From positions 2,493,174 through 2,557,173 of the forward strand of contig CAWFHL010000001.1 of assembly GCA_963815645.1 (NCBI GenBank): a stretch of 64,000 bases of DNA. The letters are read 5' to 3'. Shown here one piece after another: positions 10,034 to 19,039 of this stretch. Under the pieces are notes generated by a model, which was not told the origin of the DNA, made no database searches, and saw only the letters and a list, made by a program, of their open reading frames with translations. How positions within the stretch are numbered: position 1 is the stretch's first letter; each line of letters opens with the position of its first letter. The translations under genes and the position numbers were made by a program. The DNA is from JBBRHQ01 sp963815645. GTDB lineage: Bacteria > Actinomycetota > Thermoleophilia > Solirubrobacterales > 70-9.

Positions 10034-11335
10034 GTGGCCGCGCGCACCCACCCGAACCGGCGGCCCGCAATAGCGATTGCCGCGGTTGCGGTGGCAGCGG
10101 TCGCGGTCGCCGAGATCGCCGCCTGGGCGATCGGGCCCCACGGCGGCCTGATCGACCCCGACCATGTCTCCGCCGGCGCCTATTTCAGTGCCGCGCAGCT
10201 CGACCGCGCGGCCGACTTCAGCGGGCCGCAGCGCTGGATCGGCCTCGGCGGCCTCGCCGTGGAGCTGGCGGTGCTGGCGCTCCTCGCCCTCTGGCGGCCC
10301 CCGCCGATGCGGCGGGCCCTGGCGCTCGCATCGCGGCGCCCATGGCTGGGCGCGGCAGCGGTCGCCGCGGCGCTCTCGGTGATCCTCGCGATCGCCGGCC
10401 TGCCTCTGGCGGCCCTCGGCCACGAGCGCGCCAAGGACTTCGGGCTGGCGACCCAGTCGATCGGGCCGTGGCTCGCCGATCAGGCGCGTTCGACGGGGAT
10501 CGCCGCCGGCCTGGCGGCGATCGGGGGGATCGCCGCGCTGGCCATGCTGCGCCGGTTGGGGCGCCGCTTCTGGATCGGCGGCACCGTGCTGGTGATCTGC
10601 TACGCGGTGATCACCACCTGGCTGGCCCCGGTACTCCTGGCTCCCGAGTTCAATGATTTCGAGCGGCTGCCCAAGGGGCCGACCCGCAGCCAGGTTCTGA
10701 AGCTGGGCCGCGAGGCGGGGGTCAGCATCGGGCAGGTCTATCGGGTCGACGCCAGCCGCCGCTCGACTGCGATCAACGCCTACGTCGACGGCCTCGGCCC
10801 ATCCAAGCGGGTGGTGATCTACGACAACGCGCTCCGCGAGCTGAGCCGGGCGGAGCTTGGATCGATCATCGCCCACGAGCTCGGGCACGTGAAGCGCGAC
10901 GACATCGTTCATGGCCTGATCTTCGTCGCGCTGATCGCCCCCCTGGGGGTGCTGTTCGTGCAGCTCTTCAGCTTCGGCCTCGCCCGCCGCAGCGGCGACG
11001 ACGTCGGCTCACCCGGGGTGATCCCGGCGCTGGCGCTCGCGCTGGCCCTGGCGACCCTGGTGCTCGGAGTTCCGGGAAACCAGCTCTCCCGCCGGGTCGA
11101 GGCGCGCGCCGACAGCTTCGCCCTCGAGCTGACTCGCGATCCCGGCGCCTTCGTCGCCGTGCAGAAGCGCCTCGCTCTCACCAACCTTGCGGATCCCCAG
11201 CCCCCGGGGCTGCTGCAGTTCCTCTTCGGCACCCACCCCACGACCATGGAGCGGATCGGCGCCGCGATCGCCTTCCGGCGGCGCGCCGCAGCGGCGGGCT
11301 CTACTGCTCGCCCGGGTATTCGGGCAGGCTCTTGA
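10034..11335 (+). CDS. M48 family membrane zinc metalloprotease (Ste24/HtpX-like)
   Basis: The 433-residue protein has several N-terminal membrane helices, the zinc motif IIAHELGHVKRDD, and a later helix pair followed by EARADSFAL, which provides the third zinc ligand. The segment before HELGH (STAINAYVDGLGPSKRVVIYD) matches CAAX protease 1-like M48 enzymes. It probably cleaves membrane or membrane-associated proteins on the cytoplasmic side. The 3' end overlaps the convergent DUF3467 gene by 35 bases. Confidence 0.88.
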   Translation: MAARTHPNRRPAIAIAAVAVAAVAVAEIAAWAIGPHGGLIDPDHVSAGAYFSAAQLDRAADFSGPQRWIGLGGLAVELAVLALLALWRPPPMRRALALASRRPWLGAAAVAAALSVILAIAGLPLAALGHERAKDFGLATQSIGPWLADQARSTGIAAGLAAIGGIAALAMLRRLGRRFWIGGTVLVICYAVITTWLAPVLLAPEFNDFERLPKGPTRSQVLKLGREAGVSIGQVYRVDASRRSTAINAYVDGLGPSKRVVIYDNALRELSRAELGSIIAHELGHVKRDDIVHGLIFVALIAPLGVLFVQLFSFGLARRSGDDVGSPGVIPALALALALATLVLGVPGNQLSRRVEARADSFALELTRDPGAFVAVQKRLALTNLADPQPPGLLQFLFGTHPTTMERIGAAIAFRRRAAAAGSTARPGIRAGS

Positions 11336-11597
11336 TCCCTTCCCGGGTGCTCCACTTCGAGTAGTTGTCCTGCAGGGCGTCGATCAGCTCGCGCATGAAC
11401 TGCGGCGCGAGCGCGACCCGAGAGACCACCACCCCGGGCACTTCGTCCTCTTCGATCTCGTGGTCGACCCGGGCAAAGGTGATCGTGAACTCGTAGTCGG
11501 AGTGGCTGACGTTTGCGAAGTTGGCATAGACGCCGGCCATCTGCTCTGGCGAGCTGTGGATATTGATCTGCCGCTCGCCGTGCTCTTCCTCGGGCAT
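11301..11597 (-). CDS. DUF3467 family protein
   Basis: The 98-residue protein starts at ATG 11597 with a GAGGAG ribosome site and reads MPEEEHGERQINIHSSPEQM. The features AGVYANFANVSHSDYEFTI and VALAPQFMRELIDALQDNYSKW are those of the DUF3467 family of small cytoplasmic proteins with no known activity. The upstream in-frame extension is Arg-rich and unlikely. It is divergent from rlmH and its 3' end overlaps the M48 protease gene. Confidence 0.8.
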   Translation of the reverse strand: MPEEEHGERQINIHSSPEQMAGVYANFANVSHSDYEFTITFARVDHEIEEDEVPGVVVSRVALAPQFMRELIDALQDNYSKWSTREGIKSLPEYPGEQ

Positions 11598-11665
11598 CCG
11601 TCTCCTCTCGTGCGAACTCCGCCTCCGCCTAGTATCGCAGTGCCGCCTCGACCGGGCTCGCACCG

Positions 11666-12082
11666 ATGAAGACAAACCTGCTCACAGTCGGCCGGACCAG
11701 GCCGCCATTCGCCGACGACGTCGCCCACTACCGCAAGCTGCTCTCGCGCTACCAGCCCGTCGAACTGGTCGAGGCCCGCGACGAGCGCGACCTGCTGAAA
11801 AAGCTCCCGGATCGAGCCCGACTGGTCGCAATCGACGCGGGGGGGCGGGGGATGGACTCGATCGAGTGGAGTCGCTGGCTCGACCAGCGGCGGCTCGAGG
11901 CCCGTGATGTCTGCCTGCTGCTCGGCGGGCCCATCGGGATTCCGGGCGATGCCCTCACCGCCGCCGACGAAATGATCTCACTCGGACCGCAGACGATGGC
12001 CCACCAGCTTTCACGGGTGATCGTCCTCGAGCAGCTCTTCCGCGCCGCCAAGATCCTCGCCGGAGAGCCCTACCACCACTGA
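11666..12082 (+). CDS. rlmH: 23S rRNA (pseudouridine1915-N3)-methyltransferase RlmH
   Basis: This SPOUT-class methyltransferase modifies helix 69 of 23S rRNA. The 138 residues include the substrate-side start LLTVGRTRPPFADDVAHY, the SAM knot LLLGGPIGIP and the C-terminal SLGPQTMAHQLSRVIVLEQL with the invariant YHH end. Its size and architecture are standard. Confidence 0.93.
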   Translation: MKTNLLTVGRTRPPFADDVAHYRKLLSRYQPVELVEARDERDLLKKLPDRARLVAIDAGGRGMDSIEWSRWLDQRRLEARDVCLLLGGPIGIPGDALTAADEMISLGPQTMAHQLSRVIVLEQLFRAAKILAGEPYHH

Positions 12083-12098
12083 ACGTACGATCTAGACG

Positions 12099-13745
12099 AT
12101 GCCCGAGACGAGCACCGACACGGTTTCAGAGCTGCGCGCCGCAGTCGAGCGCGCCGCCGGCTCGCTGCACGGCGAGGGCAGGGCCCCGGAACCGTCGTTG
12201 GAGCGGCCTCCGAAGCCCGAGCTCGGCGACTACAGCTCGAACGCCGCGATGCTCCTCGCGGCGCCGCTGGGGCGCAATCCCCGCGAGGTCGCTGAGGCGA
12301 TCGCCGCGGAGCTCCGCGGCGAGCTCGGCGAGAGCGTCGAGCGGATCGAGGTGGCGGGACCCGGCTTCGTCAACCTCTTCCTCTCGGACGCCTGGTTCGC
12401 GCGAGCGATCGAGCAACTGACCGAGGCCGGCGACGGGCTCGCGGCCCGCCGGACGCCGAGCCCGGAGCGGATCCTGGTCGAGTTCGTCTCCGCCAACCCG
12501 ACCGGCCCAATCACCGCCGCCTCGGGCCGCCACGCCGCCTTCGGCGACGCGGTCGCGCGGCTGCAGGCCGCGGTGGGGCATGAGGTCGGCCGCGAGTACT
12601 ACGTCAACGACCAGGGCGGTCAGATCGAGCGTTTCGCCGCCTCGATCGCTGCCGCGATGAGCGGCGAGACCGCTCCCGAGGACGGTTACAAGGGGGCCTA
12701 TATCTCGGAGCTCGCCGGACAGCTGGCCGCGGACGGCGTCGACCCCGCCGACCCCGATGCCGTGGCGCGGCGGGGGGTCGAGCGGATGCTCGAGCAGATC
12801 CGCGGCTCGCTTCACCGTTACGGAGTCGAGTTCGACACCTGGACTTCGGAGAGGCACTTCCACGAGAGCGGCAAGGTCACCGCCGCCCTCGACCGGCTGC
12901 GGGACACCGGACACACCTACAAGAGTGAGGGAGCGCTGTGGCTGCGGACCACCGAGTTCGGCGACGACAAGGACCGTGTCCTGCTGCGCGCCGACGGCTC
13001 GCCGACCTACTTCGCGGGCGACGTCGCATACCACTGGGAGAAGCTGGAGCGCGGCTACGAGCGGTTGATCAACGTGCTCGGCGCCGATCACCACGGTTAC
13101 TTGGCGCGGATGAGGGCCGCGATCGAGTGCCTCGGCCGGTCCGGCGACAGCTTCGAGGCGGTGATCATGCAGCTGGTCCACATCGTCGAGGGCGACGAGC
13201 GCTCGCGGATGTCGAAGCGCCGGGGGGAGTTCGTCAGCCTCGACGAGCTGGTCGACGACATCGGGATCGATGCGACCCGGTTCTTCATGCTCCAGCGCAG
13301 CCACGAGACCACGGTCGATCTCGATCTCGAGCTGGCGCGCCGAGAATCGAACGAGAATCCCGTCTATTACGTTCAGTACGCGCACGCCCGGATCTCGAGC
13401 ATTCTGCGCAAGGCGGATGAGGCCGGTCTGGACCCGGAGAGAGAAGCCGCCGCCGCATCGCGTCGCGTCGCCCCGCTGGAGCCGGCAGAGCGGGTGCTCG
13501 TGAAGCGCATGCTGGAGCTTCCCGGTGAGATCGCCGAGGCCGCCGATCGCCGCGCACCGCACAGGCTGTGTGCCTACGCGAGCGCGGTCGCAGCCGACTT
13601 CCACGCCTTCTACCGCGACTGCCAGGTGCTGGGCGCCGAGGGGGAGGGGGTCGAATCCTCGCGGCTGCTGCTCTGCCTGCTGGCGCGCAGGACGATCGCC
13701 CGTTCGCTCGGCCTGTTGGGGATCTCGGCGCCGGAGCGGATGTAG
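12099..13745 (+). CDS. argS: arginyl-tRNA synthetase
   Basis: The 548-residue class I synthetase attaches Arg to tRNA-Arg. The N-terminal add1 domain, the EFVSANPTGP segment, the KMSKS-like loop SRMSKRRGEFVSLDEL and the C-terminal DALR anticodon domain are visible. The usual HIGH motif position, normally LHVGH in this context, reads ITAAS here, so both histidines are absent. The flanking SANPTGP and GRHAAFGD stay aligned, so this is not a frameshift. The gene follows rlmH by 16 bases. Confidence 0.93.
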   Translation: MPETSTDTVSELRAAVERAAGSLHGEGRAPEPSLERPPKPELGDYSSNAAMLLAAPLGRNPREVAEAIAAELRGELGESVERIEVAGPGFVNLFLSDAWFARAIEQLTEAGDGLAARRTPSPERILVEFVSANPTGPITAASGRHAAFGDAVARLQAAVGHEVGREYYVNDQGGQIERFAASIAAAMSGETAPEDGYKGAYISELAGQLAADGVDPADPDAVARRGVERMLEQIRGSLHRYGVEFDTWTSERHFHESGKVTAALDRLRDTGHTYKSEGALWLRTTEFGDDKDRVLLRADGSPTYFAGDVAYHWEKLERGYERLINVLGADHHGYLARMRAAIECLGRSGDSFEAVIMQLVHIVEGDERSRMSKRRGEFVSLDELVDDIGIDATRFFMLQRSHETTVDLDLELARRESNENPVYYVQYAHARISSILRKADEAGLDPEREAAAASRRVAPLEPAERVLVKRMLELPGEIAEAADRRAPHRLCAYASAVAADFHAFYRDCQVLGAEGEGVESSRLLLCLLARRTIARSLGLLGISAPERM

Positions 13746-13812
13746 GGCGGCAGACTCGTTTCAGCGCCGCGCCCGGCAAGGGTGCGGCGGGCCCGCGCCG
13801 AAAGAGGCGCCG

Positions 13813-14604
13813 ATGGGAACTCTGAGCCGGATCCGATTGCCGCGTCGGCGCCGCCGCGACCGATCGCCGGTCCTCACCGGTCAGCGGCTCGCCGATCAGA
13901 CTGGACTGCCCCTCCTCCTCGAGGCGCCGGAGAGCGCCCTCGGGGGCGGCGGAGGAGGTACCCCGTCGCCGTCGCTCAGCCGGGGTCAGCTGGAGGCGGC
14001 GCGATCGCTGATCGGCGGCCTGCGCACCCTGACCGAGGGGGAGCCGCCGCGCTCGATCTTCGTCTCGGACGGGATCGAGGAGGGCGACGGCGTCTCGCCG
14101 GCGCTGGCGCTGGCCACGGTCGCCGCGCTTGACGGCCGGCGCACCCTGCTGGTCGAGGTCGACTTCCGGCACCGCTCGATGTCGGGCGGTCTGAATCTCG
14201 CCCCCTCCCCAGGGATCGGTGACTACCTAAACCGCGCCGCCCACCCCCAGCGGCTGCTCCAGGCGCTGCAGCTCGAAGGGCGCGCCGCCGCCGACGGCGC
14301 CGGCAGCCTGGTGTTCATCGCCGCCGGCGATGGCAGCCCCGAACCGATGCCGCCGCCGACCTGGGAACGCTTCCGGCACTTTCTCGCCAAGGTGACCAGG
14401 GCCTATGAGCTCGTCGTGCTCTCGGGCGAGCCGATGCTGTCCCCCTCCCAGCCGGGTCAGCTGATCTCGCTGGTCGACGCGAGCATGGTCTGCGTCCGCC
14501 CGGCGGCGGTCAGCATGGAGCGGGCGCAGCGCGCCGCGGCGGCCGCGCACCGCTGGTTCCCGCGGACGGTCGGCCTCGTCGCGACCTCCGGTCAGAGGTC
14601 GTAG
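13813..14604 (+). CDS. CpsD/CapB-like P-loop ATPase with degenerate Walker A
   Basis: The 263-residue protein resembles the cytoplasmic domain of bacterial tyrosine kinases or MinD-type ATPases. It has IFVSDGIEEGDGVSPALALA where SxxPGEGKS/T is expected, then TLLVEVDFRHRSM for the Walker A' Asp, then YELVVLSGEPML. The invariant Lys and Ser/Thr of Walker A are missing, so ATP hydrolysis is doubtful. There is no membrane segment or Tyr-rich tail. It converges with ccmH, overlapping by 13 bases. Confidence 0.6.
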   Translation: MGTLSRIRLPRRRRRDRSPVLTGQRLADQTGLPLLLEAPESALGGGGGGTPSPSLSRGQLEAARSLIGGLRTLTEGEPPRSIFVSDGIEEGDGVSPALALATVAALDGRRTLLVEVDFRHRSMSGGLNLAPSPGIGDYLNRAAHPQRLLQALQLEGRAAADGAGSLVFIAAGDGSPEPMPPPTWERFRHFLAKVTRAYELVVLSGEPMLSPSQPGQLISLVDASMVCVRPAAVSMERAQRAAAAAHRWFPRTVGLVATSGQRS

Positions 14605-15047
14605 CGGGCCAGGTCCGAGTCGAGCCGCTCGGCATCCTCACCCCGGGGCGCGACGGCGCGATCCTCTCCGTCACCGCCCCGGCGCCGCCAGCGAAGCACC
14701 CCGAGGGCCAGCGCCCCGATCCCGAGGACGAAGGCGATCACCGGGACGAGGTAGGCGGAGAGGTCGAAGCCGGAGCCGCTGGGAACGGCGAGGACCTCGT
14801 TTCCATATTCGGCGACCAGGGCGTCCTCGATCTGCTGCTTGGAGCGCCCCTTGGCGATCAGCCTGCGGATGAAAGTCCGCTCACGCTCCGCCTGGGGCGA
14901 GCTCGAGAGCTCAAGCAAGGTGCCGCAGATCGGGCACATCACCTCATCCTCGATGTCGGGCAGCGAAGCCCTGGGAGAGGCGCCGAGCGCCTCGGGAAAG
15001 GCGAACAGCCCGACGAGGACTGCCGTCAGCAGCGCTGTGCCCCTCAT
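14592..15047 (-). CDS. ccmH: cytochrome c maturation protein CcmH
   Basis: This membrane-anchored thiol-disulfide protein keeps apocytochrome c cysteines reduced before heme ligation. It has a signal peptide, the conserved helical domain with redox motif EVMCPICGTLL, IAKGRSKQQIEDALVAEYG, then one membrane helix and a charged tail. The length of 151 residues is normal. Its start overlaps the stop of the thioredoxin-like gene by 4 bases, forming a ccmGH pair. Confidence 0.88.
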   Translation of the reverse strand: MRGTALLTAVLVGLFAFPEALGASPRASLPDIEDEVMCPICGTLLELSSSPQAERERTFIRRLIAKGRSKQQIEDALVAEYGNEVLAVPSGSGFDLSAYLVPVIAFVLGIGALALGVLRWRRRGGDGEDRAVAPRGEDAERLDSDLARYDL

Positions 15048-15575
15048 CCCGCTTCACCCCGACCGGTGATCATCGGTTCGACGAACTGGCTCAGGTAAGC
15101 CACGGTGACCGGCCCGCGGCGCAGGAGCCGCAGCCGGCCACGGGGATCGACGAGGAAGCTCTCGGGGACGCCGGTGGTCCCGTAGGCCGACGCCTCGTCA
15201 CCGTCCCCGTCGCGCAGCTGGGGGTAGCTGAGCCCGAGCTGGCGCACGAAGGTGCGACCGTCCCCGGTGAGGTCGCGGGTGTCGATCCCGAGGACGGTGA
15301 ACCGGGGGCCGCCTTGGCGGTCCTGGAATTCCTGCAGGGCCGGGGACTCCTGCCGGCAGGGCCCGCACCAGGAGGCCCAGAAGTTGACCAGCACCCACTT
15401 TCCCCGCTGCTCGGCGAGCGAGCCCTCGCCGGCCCCATCGAGCCGCGGCAGGGTCGCTGGCCGGCGCCGCCGAGCCGACCTCGGCTCCCGAGGCGCCCTT
15501 CTTGGAGAGCCCGAAGGCGAGCAGTCCGACCACGGCGAGCACGGCGATCACGGCGAGGAAGGGTTTGGCGCCCAT
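15044..15575 (-). CDS. ccmG: TlpA/CcmG-like thiol:disulfide oxidoreductase, interrupted by one frameshift
   Basis: An N-terminal signal-anchor helix (MGAKPFLAVIAVLAVVG) is in one frame and the thioredoxin domain in another: LVNFWASWCGPCRQE, the TGVPESFLVDPRG cis-Pro region and YLSQFVEPMI. An extra base at ~15455-15462 separates them. Correction gives 176 residues with the linker ATLPRLDG. As CcmG it would pass reductant to CcmH in the extracytoplasmic space. It lies upstream of ccmH with a 4-base overlap. Confidence 0.85.
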
Positions 15576-15637
15576 CGCGCCACAGCGTAGATAGGGGAGC
15601 CGGCCGCCGCGCCGGCCGCGCGTAGAATCGGCGCAGC

Positions 15638-15710
15638 GCGGACGTAGCTCAGCTGGTAGAGCGCGAGCTTCCCAAGCTCGAGGTCGCGGGTTCGAGACCC
15701 GTCGTCCGCT
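15638..15710 (+). tRNA. tRNA-Gly(CCC)
   Basis: The 73-base cloverleaf has acceptor stem GCGGACG/CGTCCGC, D arm GCTCAGCTGGTAGAGC, anticodon arm CGAGC-TTCCCAA-GCTCG with anticodon CCC, T arm GCGGG-TTCGAGA-CCCGT, and discriminator T as expected for Gly. CCA is not encoded. Confidence 0.95.
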
Positions 15711-15815
15711 TCGCCACAGGACTTGCAGGCAGATGCGCCGGATTGTCCAAACGCCGCCCGCCGAATTCGACATCGATCTGTGACACATATCATGGCGTAG
15801 TGATAGGCTGCCGTC

Positions 15816-17415
15816 GTGGGACGGATCTGGCGCACAGCGGGAGGATTGGTGCTTGCGGGTGCGATGCTTGCGGCTGCGCCCGCCGCGCAGGCCTTCCACG
15901 GGCCGGTCAAGCGCCTCGGCGGCGGGGTCGAGCGGATCACCTACAACATCGGGCCGATCGACGTCCCTCCAGGCCAGAACCGGATCGCCTTCAGGCCGGT
16001 GACCGGCTCCCAGAAACCCCCCGTGGACGGCTGGATCGTTCGCATGAAGCCCGACCTCGTCTGGGCCAACGGTCCGCGCAAGGGCCATCCGCCACAGTCG
16101 ATCAACGTGATGTTCCACCACGGCGTCTGGGTGAACCTGTCGAGGTCGAACAGCAGCTTCGGCCAGCTTTTCTTCGCCACCGGTGAGGAGAAGACGATCA
16201 TGGAGTTCCCGGGTGGCTACGGCTACCGCTACAAGGCGAGCGACACTTGGCTTCTCAACCACATGCTCCACAACCTCAGCTCCAAGGACATGAAGCTCAA
16301 CGTCCGGTACACGATCGACTTCATCCCCGACACCGCGCCCCAGGCGGCGAACATCAAGCCCGTGGAGCCGATCTGGATGGACGTCGAGAGGGGCAGGATT
16401 TACCCCGTGTTCGACGTTCACAAGGGCTCCGGCGAGAACGGCAAGTTCACCTACCCGCGAGACGATCCGAACGCCTATCCCCCCGGCGTCCACAAGAACC
16501 TGTGGACGGTTCCCGAGGACGGAGTGCTGGTCTCCGGCGCCGGCCATGTCCACTCGGGCGGCCTCTACACGGATCTCTCCCTGATCCGTCCTGGCGCCAA
16601 ATACGCCGGCCCGAAGTGCAACAGCAAGCGTCGGGCGGAGGCCCGACGTGCCTGCTGGGACAGGGCGCCTCGCGTCAAAGGCGACCACGTCCACCTGTTC
16701 CGCTCCCATGCCAAGTACTACGAGCCGGCCGGGCCGGTTTCCTGGGACATGTCGATGAAGGGCGCCCCTCCCGGACTGGCAGGTGCAGGTGCAGAAGGGC
16801 GACACCCTCAACATCCAGGCGACCTATGAGACCAAGCGCGCCTCCTGGTACGAGTCGATGGGCATCATGGTCGTCTACTGGGCCCCCGGCGCCGAGGACG
16901 GTCGCAATCCGTTCAAGACCAAGGTCGACTACCCCGGCCAGGTGACCCATGGCCACCTGCCGGAGAACGACGTTCACGGTGGCCGCAAGACCGACCTGCC
17001 CGACCCGCGCAAGCTGCCCTCCGGCGCGACCACCGGCGATCCCTTCCTGATCAGCGGCTTCCAGTACGGCGCCGGCGACTACCGCATCCCCGGCGCAGGG
17101 GGCCGCCCGCCGGTGGTCAAGAAGGGACAGTCGCTGACCTTCGAGCTGGCCGCCCCCGACGCCGCCCGCGAGCAGTGGCACTCGCTGACCTCCTGCGCCG
17201 CCCCGTGCAACGGCTCGACCGGGATCGGATACCCGATCCCCAACGGCAAGTACCGGTTCGACTCCGGCCAGCTCGGAAACCTGAACGGAGTGGGCGCGCC
17301 GCCGACCGTCGGCCGCACCACCTGGTCGACGCCGAAGAACCTCCGGGTCGGCACCTACACCTACTTCTGCCGCATCCACCCGTCGATGCGCGGCGCCTTC
17401 CGGGTCGTCAACTAA
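15816..17415 (+). CDS. secreted PHM-like copper protein with C-terminal cupredoxin domain, copy A (one frameshift)
   Basis: GTG at 15816 begins a signal peptide ending AAPAAQA. The ~400-residue N-terminal region carries MFHHGVWVNL, LLNHMLHNL, GAGHVHSGGLYTDL and ESMGIMVVYW. This is the same order and context as the copper ligands of peptidylglycine monooxygenase-type enzymes. The C-terminal ~120 residues form a cupredoxin with EQWHSL and YFCRIHPSMRGAFRVV, matching an amicyanin-like type 1 site. An extra G at 16773-16774 breaks the frame; the corrected length is 532. It is a tandem paralogue of the next gene, 5 bases away. The function is not established. Confidence 0.75.
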
Positions 17416-17420
17416 GAGCG

Positions 17421-19031
17421 ATGAGGCTATCTCGTCCTGGGGGAGGAGGGATTGCTCTGGCGATCGCCAGCCTGCTGCTAGCCGCAGCTCCCCCTGCGCA
17501 GGCCGATCACAGCTCTGCCAAGCGCCTCCCCGATGGAGTCGAGCGGATCACCTACGACGTCGGGCCGCTCACCGTGGACCCCGGCCAGAACCGGATCGCC
17601 TACAAGACGATCGAGGGAGCGGACCGGCCGCCGGTGAATGGCTGGATCGTGCGGATGAAGCCCGACCTGGTCTGGGCGAGCGGTCCAAGAAAGGGCCACG
17701 CACCCAGGTCCGACCACGTGATGTTCCATCACGGCGTCTTCCTCAACCTCTCACGCTCCGACGCCACCTCCAACTTCCCCGAGCGCTTCATGGGCACGGG
17801 CGAGGAGAAGACGATCATGCAGTTCCCGGACGGCTACGGCTACCGCTACAAGACCACGGACAAGTGGTGGCTCAACCACATGATTCATAACCTGACCTCT
17901 CAGCCGATGAAGCTCGACATCCAGTACACGGTCGACTTCATCCCCGACAGCGCACCCCAGGCTGCAGGCATAACAGGGGTTCGCCCGATCTGGATGGACG
18001 TAGAGAACGGCAACGGCTACCCGGTGTTCGACGTCCATCGGGGCACAGGGGGCAAGGACGGAAAGTTCACCTACCCGCGCGAGGCCAAGGACCCCTATCA
18101 CGGCGGGCCGCCGAAAAACGTCTGGACCGTAGATCGGGACGGCGTACTCGTCTCCACTGCCGGACACGTCCACACGGGCGGCCTCTACACGGACCTCTCC
18201 CTGAGCCGTCCGGGTGCCAAGTACCAGGGGCCGAAGTGCAACAGCAAGCGGAGGGCGGTGGCCCGGCGTGCCTGCTGGGCAAAGGCTCCGCGGGTCAACG
18301 GCAGCACAGTGCACCTGTTCCGCTCGCACGGCAAGTATTACGAGCCCGCAGGACCGGTCTCATGGGACGTCAGCATGAAGGGCACTCCGGCGAACTGGCT
18401 GATCCAGGTGCATAAGGGCGACACCCTCTCGACCCAGGCGACCTACGAGACGAAGCTCGGCTCCTGGTACGAGTCGATGGGGATCATGGTCGTCTACATG
18501 GCCGACGGCTCGGGTGGACGCAACCCCTACAAGTCCAAGGTCGACTACCCCGGCCAGGTGACTCACGGCCACCTGCCGGAGAACGACGTTCACGGTGGCC
18601 GCAAGACCGACCTGCCCGATCCGCGCAAGCTGGCCTCCGCCGCGAGCAGCGGCGACCCCTTCCTGATCAGCGGCTTCCAGTACGGGGCCGGCGACTTCCG
18701 GATCCCCGGCGCGCAGGGCCGCCCGCCGGTGGTTGAGAAGGGACAGTCGCTGACCTTCGAGCTGTCCGCCCCCGACGCCGCCCGTGAGGAATGGCACTCG
18801 CTGACCTCCTGCGCCGCCCCGTGCAACGGTTCGACCGGGATCGCCTACCCGATCGCCGACGGCAAGTTCCGGTTTGACTCGGGCCAGCTCGGAGACCTCA
18901 ACGGACGGGGTGACGCGCCGACCGTCGGCCGCACGGCCTGGACGACGCCCAAGAACCTCCCGGTCGGCACCTACACCTACTTCTGCCGCATCCACCCGAT
19001 GATGCGCGGCGCATTCCGGGTCGTCAACTAG
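17421..19031 (+). CDS. secreted PHM-like copper protein with C-terminal cupredoxin domain, copy B
   Basis: This intact 536-residue paralogue of copy A has a signal peptide at ~1-28. Putative ligands are H103-H104 (MFHHGVFL), H153/H156 (LNHMIHNL), H249 and H251 (AGHVHTGG) and M353 (ESMGIMVVYM); compare HH, H, HxH and M in PHM. Extra His clusters are THGHLPENDVH (382-391) and H303. The C-terminal cupredoxin has H459, C522, H525 and M528 in FCRIHPMMRG, with an extra Cys pair (C464, C468). The protein is probably exported and may oxidise a small substrate while the cupredoxin carries electrons; that role is inference. Confidence 0.78.
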   Translation: MRLSRPGGGGIALAIASLLLAAAPPAQADHSSAKRLPDGVERITYDVGPLTVDPGQNRIAYKTIEGADRPPVNGWIVRMKPDLVWASGPRKGHAPRSDHVMFHHGVFLNLSRSDATSNFPERFMGTGEEKTIMQFPDGYGYRYKTTDKWWLNHMIHNLTSQPMKLDIQYTVDFIPDSAPQAAGITGVRPIWMDVENGNGYPVFDVHRGTGGKDGKFTYPREAKDPYHGGPPKNVWTVDRDGVLVSTAGHVHTGGLYTDLSLSRPGAKYQGPKCNSKRRAVARRACWAKAPRVNGSTVHLFRSHGKYYEPAGPVSWDVSMKGTPANWLIQVHKGDTLSTQATYETKLGSWYESMGIMVVYMADGSGGRNPYKSKVDYPGQVTHGHLPENDVHGGRKTDLPDPRKLASAASSGDPFLISGFQYGAGDFRIPGAQGRPPVVEKGQSLTFELSAPDAAREEWHSLTSCAAPCNGSTGIAYPIADGKFRFDSGQLGDLNGRGDAPTVGRTAWTTPKNLPVGTYTYFCRIHPMMRGAFRVVN

Positions 19032-19039
19032 TTGCGTTT

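Noticed and set aside
13813..14604. ParA/MinD chromosome-partitioning ATPase
   Set aside because: The deviant Walker A lacks the signature KGGxxK and no parB or parS-like sites are nearby.
16300..19031. Copper nitrite reductase or multicopper oxidase as the identity of the tandem proteins
   Set aside because: Those enzymes have HCH...M patterns in repeated cupredoxin domains; here only the last domain is a cupredoxin, and HH/HxH/M motifs precede it.
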